Part shown: piece by piece, positions 45,664 to 55,421 of the stretch | Layout: each line of letters starts with the position of its first letter | Numbering within the stretch: position 1 is the first letter of the stretch | Assembly: GCF_000364225.2 (NCBI RefSeq) | Contig: NZ_AQFT02000001.1 | Coordinates: 806,001-870,000, forward strand | Length of the DNA: 64,000 nt | Source: Eubacterium plexicaudatum ASF492 | GTDB lineage: Bacteria > Bacillota > Clostridia > Lachnospirales > Lachnospiraceae | Direction: 5' to 3' | The notes under the pieces: model-generated | Seen by the model: the letters and a program-made list of their open reading frames with translations, nothing else | Databases searched by the model: none | What the model was told of the DNA's origin: nothing | Made by a program: the position numbers and the translations under genes

Positions 45664-45815
45664 GCAAGATATGAGTGAGATAATCTGTTTAGATTAAGGT
45701 AGTTACCAAGCTCAAAAGAATTTGTTGCGAAGATGCAGGGATGGTAAAAAAAACAGAAGTATGTTTGCTTAAAATAGAAGTATACTTATAATGGTAATAG
45801 GATTGTTCAACCATA

Positions 45816-45857
45816 AAAAATCAGATAACAGATAGTACCTGTTGTCTGATTTTTTTG
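45816..45857 (+). terminator. Rho-independent terminator
   Basis: AAAATCAGATAACA pairs with TGTTGTCTGATTTT (one G-T pair) around a 9-nt loop, followed by a T run. Lies about 150 bp after the hypothetical gene and before a second IS66 type. Confidence 0.8.
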
Positions 45858-46046
45858 TGTCATTTTCTGCAAGGGTGGTTGATTTTGGTTATGTGTTTGA
45901 TATACTTATTTCGTGGATAAACAGTAAACGGTAGATAGTACGTACCTCGACTATGAGGGCAAAGTGTGTGACAATAGGCTATATTTCTATCATAAGTATT
46001 AAAAGTTAAGCCTTAACTTTTGATACCGTTATACGGAGGTAAGTCT

Positions 46047-46421
46047 ATGAACTCAGCAACAACAGCAGTGGCTGTACAATACCGTTTAAAAGAGTGGGCG
46101 GAGCAGATCAGGGAGTGCCAGAACCGTCCCGCAGGCATGAGTGTTGTCGATTGGTGTGCCGGCCACGGCATTACGAAAGCAAACTATTATTACAGACTGC
46201 GCCGCGTAAGGGAAGCGTGTCTGGAATCCCTTGCTCCAGAGGCTCCGATGCAGCAGATTGTCCCGGTAAACACCTGTCTGCTACAGCAGGAAACACAAAG
46301 CGGCAGCGGTATACAGCAGGGGCTTTCCATCTCTGTAAACAGTTTTTCCATCCACGTAACGGAATCCACACCCATGTCGCTGCTTGCGGCAGTCCTGGAG
46401 GTGGTGCGGAATGCTCAATGA
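46047..46421 (+). CDS. tnpA: IS66 TnpA (second type)
   Basis: 124 residues; ATG 46047 follows GGAGGTAAGTCT. TnpA-like DNA-binding start (RLKEWAEQIRECQNRPAGMS, VVDWCAGHGITKANYYYRLRR). Overlaps tnpB by about ten bases. Diverged from the TnpA proteins of IS66 copies 1-4. Confidence 0.9.
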   Translation: MNSATTAVAVQYRLKEWAEQIRECQNRPAGMSVVDWCAGHGITKANYYYRLRRVREACLESLAPEAPMQQIVPVNTCLLQQETQSGSGIQQGLSISVNSFSIHVTESTPMSLLAAVLEVVRNAQ

Positions 46422-46773
46422 CGCAACCTGCTTTAAAGCCGTCTACATTGTCTGCGGCTACACCGACCTGCGCGCTGGGATGGACCGGCTGGCGGCACTC
46501 GTGGAAGCTCAGACCGGGAACAGGCCATATGTCCCGGATACCCTCTATCTTTTCTGCGGAAGGCGCACAGACCGCATCAAGGGACTTGTATGGGAAGGGG
46601 ACGGCTGGCTCCTGTTATACAAGCGGCTTTCGGAAAGCCGCTTCCAGTGGCCGCGCACCCCAGAGGATGTACGTGAATTAACGCCGCAGCAGTTCCGATG
46701 GCTGATGGAAGGGCTGACGATCACCCCGAAGAAATCGGTCAGGCCGGTGGAACCGCCGGAATACATGGGATGA
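46411..46773 (+). CDS. tnpB: IS66 TnpB (second type)
   Basis: 120 residues from ATG 46411 with the family segments VCGYTDLRAGMDRLAALV, TLYLFCGRRTDRIKGLVWEG and KRLSESRFQWPRTPEDV. The 275 bp to tnpC carry no gene. Confidence 0.92.
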   Translation: MLNDATCFKAVYIVCGYTDLRAGMDRLAALVEAQTGNRPYVPDTLYLFCGRRTDRIKGLVWEGDGWLLLYKRLSESRFQWPRTPEDVRELTPQQFRWLMEGLTITPKKSVRPVEPPEYMG

Positions 46774-47048
46774 TTTTGTGCAAAACGGAGAAATTTTCAG
46801 ACGGTTTTCCTGCTGAAAAAAATGTCCTGCCTTATTCCTGCACAACCACGCTGCACACCATAAAAGGGCCCGGGATGGACGCAGACATGCTGTTTCCTCC
46901 CGAAAAGGGTCCTGGAAACAGCATCGTACAAAGGCAGCATCCGCTGTTAAAACCATAGGCATTATGACGGGCATCCGGCAGCGCCGGGTTCGCAAAAATC
47001 CCGTATCCATGGTATAATAAGGCTATCAGGATACCAGGAGAAAACAAC

Positions 47049-48668
47049 ATGGCCTCAAAATATACGGAAGAACAACTGAACAGTCTTGACAGGGAAACGC
47101 TTACCAGGCTGTTCCTGTCGCAGCAGGAGCAGCTTGAAAATATCGACCATACGCTCCAGCTTGTTCCGGAGCAGATGGCGGATTTAAAACGGCACAGGTT
47201 TGGCAGGTCATCAGAAAAACATGAGACCGAAGGCCAGGTTTCCTTCATGGAAGTGGATGGGAAGATCGTATTCTTTAACGAACCTGAAGCTGTCGCTGCG
47301 GAGGAAAGCACAGAGGAGCCGGAGAACGTTTCCCGCACAAGGCCGAAGAAAAAGCAGGGAAAACGGGAAGAAGACCTGGACGGGATTCCGGTAGTTGTGG
47401 TGGAACATTCCATGACGGATGGGGAACTGGAAGATAAATTTGGAAAGGACGGCTGGAAACAGCTCCCGGATGAAGTGTACCGCAGGTACCGCTTTACCCC
47501 GGCGAAAATCGAGGTGGAAGAACATCATGTAAAGGTTTATGCCGGGAAAGAAACGGAAGAAGTCATCAAAGCGCCGCATCCGCAGACTTTATTAAGGGGG
47601 AGCCTTGTTTCCCCTTCGCTGGAGGCAGCGGTAATAAACGCAAAGTATGTCAATGCCGTCCCTCTTTACCGCCAGGAGCAGGAGTTTGAACGTTATGGCC
47701 TGCACATTTCAAGACAGAACATGGCGAACTGGACGATCCAGTGCGCAGACCGTTACCTTGCGGTCCTCTATGATTACCTCCACGAAAAGCTGTACGGCTA
47801 CCACGTCCTGCAGGCAGACGAGACGCCCGTGTTGGTGAATAAGGACGGCCGTCCTGCCGGGAGCAAAAGTTACATGTGGGTATACCGCACCGGACGGATG
47901 TACACAGAACGCCAGGTTGTCCTGTATGAATACCAGAAGACGCGCAATGCCAGCCATCCCAGAGAGTTTTTGAAAGACTTCAACGGCGTATGTGTCACGG
48001 ACGGATATCAGGTCTACCACACCATTGAAGGTGAACGCGAAGATCTGAGGATTGCCGGATGCTGGTCCCATGCCAGGCGCAGGTTTGATGAAGCAGTAAA
48101 AGCGCTGCCGAAAGCAAAGCAGAAGGACAGCCGCGCATATCTTGCGCTGACCATGATACAGGCGATCTACCGGGAGGAAAAACAGTTAAAAGATCTCCCG
48201 GCGGAAGAACGGAAAAACCGCCGCCAGCTGAGCGTAAAGCCCCTGGTGGAGGCTTATTTCACATGGGTTCGTGAAAACCTTCCGAAAGTGCCGCAAAAAA
48301 GCAAGACGTGGGAAGGTTTCAATTATTCCCTGAACCAGGAGAAATACCTGAAAGTGTTCCTGGACGATGGCGAAGTGCCGATGGACAATAACGCTGCGGA
48401 ACAGTCCATCCGCGGATTCTGCATCGGCAAGAAAAACTGGGTGATGATCGATACCATTGCCGGCGCAAAGTCCAGCGCCATTATCTACAGCATTGCGGAA
48501 ACTGCAAAAGCAAACAACTTGAAGCCGTATGATTACTTTGAATTTCTGCTTACTGAGATTCCCAAACATCTGGATGATACAGACCGCAGTTTTCTGGATG
48601 ACCTGCTCCCCTGGTCACCAAGCCTGCCGGAGAACTGCCGGAAGCCTGGTAAGAATGAATTGAAATAA
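47049..48668 (+). CDS. tnpC: IS66 TnpC transposase (second type)
   Basis: 539 residues. N-terminal coiled coil (LFLSQQEQLENIDHTLQLVP), KRHRFGRSSEKHE linker, core motifs LQADETPVLVNKDG, VCVTDGYQVYHTI and the C-terminal DNNAAEQSIRGFCIGKKNW carrying the Glu, followed by the mini-domain with KPYDYFEFLLTEIP. It lacks the CPYCN-type zinc finger present in the other IS66 copies. Intact. Confidence 0.93.
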   Translation: MASKYTEEQLNSLDRETLTRLFLSQQEQLENIDHTLQLVPEQMADLKRHRFGRSSEKHETEGQVSFMEVDGKIVFFNEPEAVAAEESTEEPENVSRTRPKKKQGKREEDLDGIPVVVVEHSMTDGELEDKFGKDGWKQLPDEVYRRYRFTPAKIEVEEHHVKVYAGKETEEVIKAPHPQTLLRGSLVSPSLEAAVINAKYVNAVPLYRQEQEFERYGLHISRQNMANWTIQCADRYLAVLYDYLHEKLYGYHVLQADETPVLVNKDGRPAGSKSYMWVYRTGRMYTERQVVLYEYQKTRNASHPREFLKDFNGVCVTDGYQVYHTIEGEREDLRIAGCWSHARRRFDEAVKALPKAKQKDSRAYLALTMIQAIYREEKQLKDLPAEERKNRRQLSVKPLVEAYFTWVRENLPKVPQKSKTWEGFNYSLNQEKYLKVFLDDGEVPMDNNAAEQSIRGFCIGKKNWVMIDTIAGAKSSAIIYSIAETAKANNLKPYDYFEFLLTEIPKHLDDTDRSFLDDLLPWSPSLPENCRKPGKNELK

Positions 48669-48957
48669 GACTGGAGCAAATCTGTTTCTATCTTACAGGT
48701 TTGCTCCAGTTTTGTATAGGTACGCACTATCTACCGTTTACGATAAACACACATAAATGTGGTTATGCAAATAGCCTTTATGTAAGCGATGAATAACCCA
48801 CCGTTCCACAGGAACTTGATTTTGCTCTATAATGGTATCAGCTTGGAGCGGATGTCCACATCAGTTCTTGATAAAGTAGCCCGGCAGCCGTTTATTGCTT
48901 TTCCTGCGGCTCCACTACTGCCATCCATTCCAAAAATAATAATCAGGAGATGATGCT

Positions 48958-49353
48958 ATGTCAGAGAAAAAGAAAACCCGCAGTGACCAGGAATGGCTGG
49001 AGCTGATCCAGGAATGCCGCACGAGCGGCCTGCCTGACAGAGAATGGTGCCGGCTGCATTCCATATCCATAAAAACATTTCATAACAAAGTTTCAGACCT
49101 AAAGAAAAAATCCTGTATCATACCAGATCCGCAGGCGGCCCCATCCAGACAGATGCACGAAGTGGTTCCACTGGAGCTGGGCAGCAGCCCTGTCCCTGAT
49201 CCAGGCTGCGCTGCAAGTGATACGCTGCCGGTTCCAGCAGCCCATGCTGCCATCACGGTCAGGATGCCGGGGTACAGCATTGAAATTGCAGACGGTGCTT
49301 CAGAAGATACCATACGGAATACGCTTCTGGCGCTGGGGAGGCTGTGCTGTTAG
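48958..49353 (+). CDS. tnpA: IS66 TnpA (copy 4)
   Basis: 131 residues, differing from the copy-1 TnpA by a Thr/Val-to-Met-type change near RQMHEVV. Same DNA-binding-like start QEWLELIQECRTSGLPDREW. Overlaps tnpB. Confidence 0.93.
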   Translation: MSEKKKTRSDQEWLELIQECRTSGLPDREWCRLHSISIKTFHNKVSDLKKKSCIIPDPQAAPSRQMHEVVPLELGSSPVPDPGCAASDTLPVPAAHAAITVRMPGYSIEIADGASEDTIRNTLLALGRLCC

Positions 49354-49700
49354 GTGCATTGTCCAGTGACACGAAAGTTTATATCGTCACTGGATGCACC
49401 GATATGCGGCGCAGCTTTGACGGCCTTATGTCCCTGATCCGGGACACTTACCAGATGGACCCTTATTCGGACGCCCTTTATCTGTTCTGCGGCCGGAAAA
49501 GAAATACGCTAAAGGCCCTGTACTTTGACCAGACGGGGTTCGTGCTCTGCACAAAACGCCTGGACAATGGAAAATTCCAGTGGCCGCGGGACGCTTCGCA
49601 AGTAAGGCCGCTTACCCGCCAGCAGCTGCGATGGCTTCTGGAGGGACTCTCCACCTGCCAGCCAAAGGCGGTGCAGCCTTCCGGCAGGAAGGACTTCTGA
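49344..49700 (+). CDS. tnpB: IS66 TnpB (copy 4)
   Basis: 118 residues with VTGCTDMRRSFDGLM and LYLFCGRKRNTLKAL; one Ala/Ser difference (DPYSDALY) from copy 1. Intact. Confidence 0.93.
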   Translation: MLLGALSSDTKVYIVTGCTDMRRSFDGLMSLIRDTYQMDPYSDALYLFCGRKRNTLKALYFDQTGFVLCTKRLDNGKFQWPRDASQVRPLTRQQLRWLLEGLSTCQPKAVQPSGRKDF

Positions 49701-49987
49701 ATTTTTGTGCATTATGTAGAAATTTAAAAATTTTTTTCCAGCGCTGCAAGCCGCCAGGGAATGTTGTCCACGACGCTGTTTTTTTCCGGGATGCTGTCCA
49801 CGCATAACGCAGCGCCAGGCCGCAAAACTGTGGATAACCTGCCTGAAAAATGCTGTTTTTAAGCCTTTTTCCTGTATTTGGCGGCAGTTTCCAGTCCGTC
49901 ATTGTGCCTATCGCGCAGGTATGGGCGGTTTGATTTCATCCCCGCGTTTCCTTATAATGTAAGTAAATGGAAACGAGGAGGGCGCAC

Positions 49988-51700
49988 ATGCCAGTTAATA
50001 TGGAAGATTATATCCGGCTGCTGGAAACAATGGTGGAGCAGCAGAAAATGCAGATACAGTCCCAGGACGCACGCATCTTGGAGCAGGAGCAGGCCATAGC
50101 ACAACTGCGCGCCCTTGTGGATGAACTGCGCCTTTTAAAGTCCGGCCTGGAGGAAACGCTTGAAGAATTTAAGCGCCAGCTGTTCGGCACAAAAAGCGAG
50201 AAGACAAAAACTTCGCCAGCCAGTTGCGGGGATGAACCGGAAAACCCGCCTGCAAAAACAACGGTGAAAGAACACACCCGGACGAAAAAGAAGAAAGCCG
50301 CGAGGGATGAGCGTTATGCGGACATCCCTGTCCGCGATGTCATAATCCCTGTCCCGGATAAGGACCGGCTCTGCCCGTACTGCAATGCGCAAATGATCCT
50401 GCTTGGGTATAAACAAGTCCGCACAGAACTGCGCATAACCCCGGCAAAAGTGGAGCGTGTCCGCTATATGCAGGAAGAACTGATCTGCCCGGAATGCCGT
50501 AAAGACGGCGACGGCACAATCGTGCAGGCGCAGACGCCTGTACCTCTTATGGCGCACAGCCCGGCGTCGCCGTCTGTTGTTGCGTACGTCATGTTTGATA
50601 AAAGTTTCGTAAGCGTCCCATACTACCGCCAGGAGGCCTGCATGGCCCAGCTTGGATTGGAACTGCCGCGTGAAACCATGGCGAACTGGTACATAAAATG
50701 TGCCATGGAATATTTCCAGCCGGTATATGACCATATGCACCGGCTTCTCCTGCAGAGGGATATTATCCATGCGGATGAAACAACCTGTCAGGTGCTGCGC
50801 GAAAAGGGGAAAGCCGCAAAAGCCACATCCTACATGTGGATGTATTTGAGCGGGAGCGACGGCCTGGCGCCAATCGTGCTCTATGAATACCAGGCGGGGC
50901 GCAGCGGCGTTTTCCCAAAGGCTTTCCTGGAAGGTTTCTCCGGCATCGTGCAGTGCGATGGGTACAGCGGCTATAACCAGGTAGAGGATGTGGTCCTTGC
51001 CATATGCTCTGCGCACTGCCGCAGAAAATTTTACGAAGCCCTCCCGGCAAAACGGCAGAAAAAACTGAAGCTGCTGGACATAAATTCAGAAACGGAAGTA
51101 AAAGACATCGAGCTTCCAGGTCCGGAACAGATGAAAAGTATGATTCCGGCTGAGATCGGGCTCGTGTTTTTCAACAAGCTCTTTTTCATTGAAAAAGGGC
51201 TCAAAGGCATGGAACCAGAAAAGCGACGGGAAAAACGCCTGGAAAAGGAGGCGCCTGTCTGGGAAAAGTTCTGGACATGGATTGAAACGCTAAAACCGCT
51301 TGGCGGCAGCAAGCTGGAAAAAGCCGTCAATTATTCAGTAAACCACAGAGAGACACTGCAGAGCTATATGCTGGACGGCAGATGCGAACTTTCTAATAAT
51401 AAAGCCGAACGCTGCGCGAAATCCTATGCGATTGGCAGGAAGAACTCTCTGTTCCACGCATCTGTCGCCGGGGCAGAAACAACCGCGCTTGTTTACAGTA
51501 TAATAGAGACCGCAAAAGCGAATAAGCTGAATGTATTCCAATACCTTTATGTCCTGCTGCTGTACATGCCTGAGCATAAAGAGGATCCTGATGCAGTTAA
51601 AACGCTTCTTCCGTGGAGTGATTTTATCAAAGAACGCTGCACAGGACTGATCGATGTTGAAACGATAACACCTGAAAACAAACCTCAATTGCCAATATAG
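49988..51700 (+). CDS. tnpC: IS66 TnpC transposase (copy 4)
   Basis: 570 residues, start ATG 49988 after GAGGAGGG. Same domains as copy 1: coiled coil, CPYCNAQM and CPECRKDGDG zinc-binding segments, HADETTCQVL, QCDGYSGYNQV and GRCELSNNKAERCAKSY. Only a few residues differ from copy 1 (for example PASCGDEP versus PASAGDEP). Confidence 0.94.
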   Translation: MPVNMEDYIRLLETMVEQQKMQIQSQDARILEQEQAIAQLRALVDELRLLKSGLEETLEEFKRQLFGTKSEKTKTSPASCGDEPENPPAKTTVKEHTRTKKKKAARDERYADIPVRDVIIPVPDKDRLCPYCNAQMILLGYKQVRTELRITPAKVERVRYMQEELICPECRKDGDGTIVQAQTPVPLMAHSPASPSVVAYVMFDKSFVSVPYYRQEACMAQLGLELPRETMANWYIKCAMEYFQPVYDHMHRLLLQRDIIHADETTCQVLREKGKAAKATSYMWMYLSGSDGLAPIVLYEYQAGRSGVFPKAFLEGFSGIVQCDGYSGYNQVEDVVLAICSAHCRRKFYEALPAKRQKKLKLLDINSETEVKDIELPGPEQMKSMIPAEIGLVFFNKLFFIEKGLKGMEPEKRREKRLEKEAPVWEKFWTWIETLKPLGGSKLEKAVNYSVNHRETLQSYMLDGRCELSNNKAERCAKSYAIGRKNSLFHASVAGAETTALVYSIIETAKANKLNVFQYLYVLLLYMPEHKEDPDAVKTLLPWSDFIKERCTGLIDVETITPENKPQLPI

Positions 51701-51755
51701 ACTATTTTACACCTAAACGGAACATATGTGGAACGGTAGGTTATTCATCGCTTAC

Positions 51756-52143
51756 TGGATTTCTGCCGTTGCCATTTCGCCGCCGAAAACGGGGAACAGG
51801 ATTTAACAATCCTGCCCCCGCTTTCGGCCGCTTCATTCTAACGGCAAAACCGTCTACACTACTGCTGCGGCAGTCGTTAGGTTTTGCGGTGGTTCTGCCC
51901 CCGTGCCCCCGACCTCTCCCAAAGAACAGAATGGGGTGTTACGCAATAGGGCTTGAAAAGGCTTGATTTTTAAGGCGTTGCAGACGCGAAAATCCACAGG
52001 GTAAGGGTTTTTATACTACCTACCCACGAAAACAGCTTCTAAGCGTCCACAGGCGCGTTTTGCGGCCCTTTTCCTGCCCGTTTCCCGCCGCGCTGAAAAG
52101 TATTGCGTCAATAACTCAAAAAAGCACTTGACAAAACGCTTCA
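51756..52143. other. Conjugative-element debris without a defensible gene
   Basis: About 390 bp. The first bases read in one frame as ISAVAISPPKTGNRI followed by a stop, which could be the tail of a lost gene. The rest is C/G-run-rich intergenic sequence of the kind found between Tn1549-type element genes; a 65-codon frame at 51769-51966 has low-complexity composition and is not credible as a protein. Confidence 0.4.
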
Positions 52144-52350
52144 TGGGGGAACGCAAAGGATATTGATCCTTATGTTGATCCGGTATTTGAGAACAACGTG
52201 TTACTCACAGAAACGGAAAGGCTGATGATGTCGGGCAGACCAAAACAGCCGAAGTATGCGAGGAATAAAAATATCCTTGTTATTGGCGGCTCCGGCTCCG
52301 GCAAGACGAGATTTTTTGTAAAACCGAGTGCGCCCGTAAGGGCGGCATAA
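52144..52350 (+). pseudogene. VirD4/TraG coupling-protein fragment
   Basis: About 68 codons of a type IV coupling protein: WGNAKDIDPYVDPVFENNVL, LTETERLMMSGRPK, then Walker A in VIGGSGSGKTRFFVKPS. Sequence breaks off right after the Walker A, then stops. Normal TraG proteins have about 600 residues. The DNA behind it (52351-52423, YLEQVVGNAEVILAAVADQN then stop) belongs to another gene of unknown identity, so two fragments were fused here. Confidence 0.8.
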
Positions 52351-52424
52351 ATCCTACCTTGAGCAAGTAGTAGGTAACGCAGAGGTCATCCTGGCGGCTG
52401 TTGCCGACCAGAACCCGATGTAAG

Positions 52425-52764
52425 GCAGGTGCGGGAATGGGTTACTATTATAAATGCACCATGGAGGAAGAGGGACGTGGTATCATGGACAGCCAGCATC
52501 GACACGCTCAGGATGACAGCATCCGGCCAGTATGAAGCTGAAATAAATGGACGGGGCACCTATTTCCATGTCATTGCGGGACGGCATAAATACGGCAGCT
52601 TCCTGTGCATACCAAACCACGATATCGGCTGCGAGCTTGCGGATTTTTCTGATATACGCCGGACGGTCGGACGGCTTTCTATGCATCCGATACGGAAAGT
52701 AGATGCCGTAACAGTAGCTGCCGGTATTAGCCATCTTGAAAAGGCTGGCGCAGTATCCGGGTAA
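52425..52764 (+). pseudogene. Diverged copy of the 107-residue transposon companion protein
   Basis: The C-terminal two thirds clearly match the companion protein of Tn7-like copies A and B: YEAEINGRGTYFHVIAGRHK, CIPNHDIGCELADFSDI, then RKVDAVTVAAG. The N-terminus (MGYYYKCTMEEEGRG from ATG 52439) is in another frame, so a base has been lost or gained near 52490. The rest of that transposon to the left has been replaced by conjugative debris; its end lies at about 52944. Confidence 0.75.
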
Positions 52765-52894
52765 AAAACGTGAAAGGCCATGGATTCTTAAAGTCCATGG
52801 CCTTCTGTATGTTTGAAACTGCCGATAGAAGTGTGTTGTTTGTTTACTGGCAGCGTGCGGTTAAATACGGTACTGCGCAGTCAAATATTTAGAA

Positions 52895-52944
52895 CATGTT
52901 AAATCAATTCGCTGTTAGTTCCGATTACAATTCGCCGTTCAACA
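52895..52944. repeat. End of a diverged Tn7-like transposon
   Basis: Read inward from 52944 the end is TGTTGAACGGCGAATTG, with a second GCGAATT exactly 23 bp further in. This is the same layout as copies A and B (TGTCGGACGGCAAATT, then GCGAATT 23 bp on), while the intervening bases differ. It borders the AbiTii gene fragment directly. Confidence 0.65.
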
Positions 52945-53574
52945 TTATTACAGGAATTTGATGACGAAAGATTATTAGAATGGGTTAATTATGAAATAGA
53001 GGGATATCCGAATGATGTGGAAGTGCCTGAATATCGACGGATTTCGGGACAGTCATTTTGCTCCTATATAAAAGGAACTATGTCAAGATTCTTAAAATAC
53101 AGTAATGTGCCTTTATCGCTAGGCAATATGCCTGAAAACGAGCGGGAAATATTTTATTATGCAAATATGAGAGAAAGTGTAGGTGCGTTAAAAGGGACAA
53201 TACATGAATATGAAAAAAAGGGAACATCCATAGGAAGAATAATTCCTGCTGAATATTATCCATATATTGCAAAGTGTAATAATGATATGGGGATGGTCAT
53301 ACAATCAGCTGAGATACAATTAAATATGCCACAAATTTTAAATATTTTCCCGAAAGTTGAAAACAAGTTACTGGATATTTTGCGCTATCTTGAAAAACAA
53401 TTTGGAAATTTGGATGAGTTAGACATTGATGTGGATAATAAGAGCGAACAAGAATTGAAAGAAATAGTGAATCATATTTATGTGCTGATTTATAATGATC
53501 AAAGTGTTACTATAGGAAATGATAATGAATTTAATAATTCAAACATTGCGTCCTCAATTAAAACCGAAAACTGA
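52945..53574 (+). pseudogene. AbiTii-domain abortive-infection protein, N-terminally truncated
   Basis: The visible frame begins at the transposon end and reads LLQEFDDERLLEWVNYEIEG then YPNDVEVPEYRRISG, which matches the start of AbiTii domains (phage-defence proteins) except that the first 20-30 residues are absent. 210 residues remain, ending in an Asn-rich tail. The break falls exactly at the end of the diverged Tn7-like transposon, so the transposon inactivated it or removed its start. GTG 53017 could allow a shorter product but lacks a convincing ribosome site. Confidence 0.65.
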
Positions 53575-53635
53575 AAATTGGGCAAGATAGGGATAGAGAG
53601 TTTTGGTTCTTCAGTGTAGACAAGTTTGGATATGA

Positions 53636-53664
53636 TTGAAAATATTTCGATTGTATGGTAGTAT
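53636..53664 (+). promoter_or_regulatory. Sigma-A-type promoter of the second PD-(D/E)XK nuclease
   Basis: TTGAAA (53636-53641), 17-bp spacer, TAGTAT (53659-53664). Transcription would start near 53671, which rules out start codons before that point for the next gene. Confidence 0.7.
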
Positions 53665-53701
53665 AGAGATACAAAAACGGAAGGGAAAGCAGGTGGGAAG
53701 A

Positions 53702-54505
53702 TTGACAGTGACGGAACAGATAGACCAGAAACATCAGGAAGATTTACAGAGGCTAAGAGGTTTTCGCCTGCTTGATGATGATTTCCTCACAAAGTGTTTT
53801 GAGGGAGATACGGCAAGCATAGAACTGGTATTGCAGATTGTGTTGGAAAAGCCGGATTTAAAGGTGCTGGACGTCCGCACTCAGGTATTTGTGGAGAACC
53901 TGCCGAACCGTTCGGTGAGGCTGGATATCCTGGCTACAGACAGCACAGGGGCGAAACTGAATGTGGAGGTACAGCGCTCCGATAAAGGAGCCGGGAGAAA
54001 AAGGGCAAGGTACAACAGCAGCATGATGGACGCAAACCTTTTGAAGAAAGGCGAGGACTTTGACAAGCTGCCGGAAACGTGGGTAATCTTTATCACAGAG
54101 AATGACGTAATGGGAAAAGGACTGCCGCTCTATCCGATTGAGCGGTGCTTTTTAGGAACCGGGGAAAGATTTGAGGACGGTTCACACATACTGTATGTAA
54201 ATGGCGCTTACCGTGGAGATACGCCAATCGGGAAGTTAATGCATGACTTCTCCTGCACAGACGCAGCGGACATGTACTATGGGACACTGGCAGACAGGGT
54301 GAGATTTTTCAAAGAGAGCAAGGAGGGAATCGAGATTATGTGCCGAGCTATGGAAGATATGAGAAATCAGACATTGAAAGAAGGAATGATAAATGTTGCA
54401 AAGAAAATGCTGGAAGATGGAACAGTAACGCTTGAAAAGATTGCGGAATTTGTTGGCCTTTCCGTTGACGAAGTGAGGAAATTGAAAACAGACCAGAATA
54501 TGTAA
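53702..54505 (+). CDS. PD-(D/E)XK nuclease-family 'transposase', second type
   Basis: 267 residues from TTG 53702, preceded by AGCAGGTGGGAAG; upstream in-frame starts would lie before the promoter's start site. The PDDEXK core is visible as SVRLDILATDSTGAKLNVEVQRSD (Asp, then Glu-x-Gln), KRARYNSSMMDANLLKKGEDF, and the C-terminal pair VTLEKIAEFVGLSVDEVRKL. It belongs to the PDDEXK_2/Rpn-like group often carried with mobile DNA, but differs from the gene at 20333. Function unknown. Confidence 0.83.
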   Translation: MTVTEQIDQKHQEDLQRLRGFRLLDDDFLTKCFEGDTASIELVLQIVLEKPDLKVLDVRTQVFVENLPNRSVRLDILATDSTGAKLNVEVQRSDKGAGRKRARYNSSMMDANLLKKGEDFDKLPETWVIFITENDVMGKGLPLYPIERCFLGTGERFEDGSHILYVNGAYRGDTPIGKLMHDFSCTDAADMYYGTLADRVRFFKESKEGIEIMCRAMEDMRNQTLKEGMINVAKKMLEDGTVTLEKIAEFVGLSVDEVRKLKTDQNM

Positions 54506-54516
54506 ATGGCACTAAT

Positions 54517-54556
54517 GAGCCAGGAATCTAAAAAACGGGTTCCTGGCTCTATTTTT
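54517..54556 (+). terminator. Strong terminator after the nuclease gene
   Basis: GAGCCAGGAA (54517-54526) and TTCCTGGCTC (54540-54549) are perfectly complementary, loop 13 bases, T run after. The following 325 bp (54557-54880) show no gene I can support. Confidence 0.88.
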
Positions 54557-55421
54557 TTGCCCTGAAATGTAAATTTTCTGTGAACTTGATTAAAAAGTCC
54601 TTTACAAAACGTTACTGGCAAGACAGCGAAAAGCATCTTGATTAGCTGTGGCGCACGTTTAGCCCCCCCTTTGACAGTGCAGTGACATGTTGTCGCATAT
54701 AAACTCTGCGTGGGATTTTCCTGCAAAGAGGTAAAAGTGACGGAAAGGCTATAGCCTTTCTAACTGATATTCCAAGAAGTGGAATGACGGGGTAACGCCC
54801 TGAAACGCTTCCCTTGATACTGCGTTGGAAGAAACGGGACGTATTTCCCGCGACTGACACAGCACGCTGAAGCGGAAGAACGCTCTGACAGCGGCGGGAC
54901 ACGCGTGCTCCCGGATGCCGCCGTGGATGAGATCTACCGCCTGAAAGCGGAATTCCCAAGGCTGAACGCAACACAGATCCACCGCCAGCTTGTGGCAGGC
55001 TCGTTCATCCCGGCAACCGTCAGCGTGTGCGCTGTCCGGCGGTTTGTCAAGCACCATGACCTGAAATCCGCAAAAAACCCGTCTATGCGTGACCGCAGGG
55101 CATTTGAGGAAGACGCGTTCGGGAAGCTGTGGCAGGCAGACACCTGCTACCTCCCTTATATTACAGAAAACGGGGTACGCAGGCGTGTCTACTGTATCAT
55201 GATCATTGATGACCATTCCAGGCTCCTGGTTGGCGGAGAACTTTTTTACAGTGATAATGCCTATCACTTCCAGAAAGTACTCAAGGCCGCTGTTTCCGCC
55301 TATGGGATCCCGGCGAAACTATATGTGGACTATTCCGATGTTTTGACTATTCCGACATTTTGAGCCGGAATGAGTGAATCAGGTCATTCAGGTTCAGAAA
55401 TGTCGGAATAGTTTTTTACAT

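Larger units (their letters stand above)
45924..48741 (+). mobile_element. IS66-family element of a second type, with 8-bp target duplication
   Basis: 2818 bp; ends GTAAACGGTAGATAGTACGT (45924) and, inverted, GTAAACGGTAGATAGTGCGT (ending 48741). Flanks GATAAACA at 45916-45923 and 48742-48749 are identical. All three genes are intact. Only 40 bp separate it from IS66 copy 4. Confidence 0.94.
48782..51755 (+). mobile_element. IS66-family element, copy 4
   Basis: 2974 bp, near-identical inverted partner of copy 1 (12711-15684), ends GTAAGCGATGAATAACC and complement. Flanks GCCTTTAT and TGGATTTC do not match, so no target duplication is preserved. On its right the sequence changes into conjugative-element debris. 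Confidence 0.93.

Noticed and set aside
51769..51966. 65-codon frame in conjugative debris
   Set aside because: Composition is Pro/Arg-rich and low in complexity, there is no ribosome site, and it lies in a region that is normally intergenic in such elements.
55328..55412. CRISPR-like repeats
   Set aside because: Only two or three copies of a short ACTATTCCGA motif, in mixed orientation and at element ends; no array or cas gene was seen anywhere in the window.
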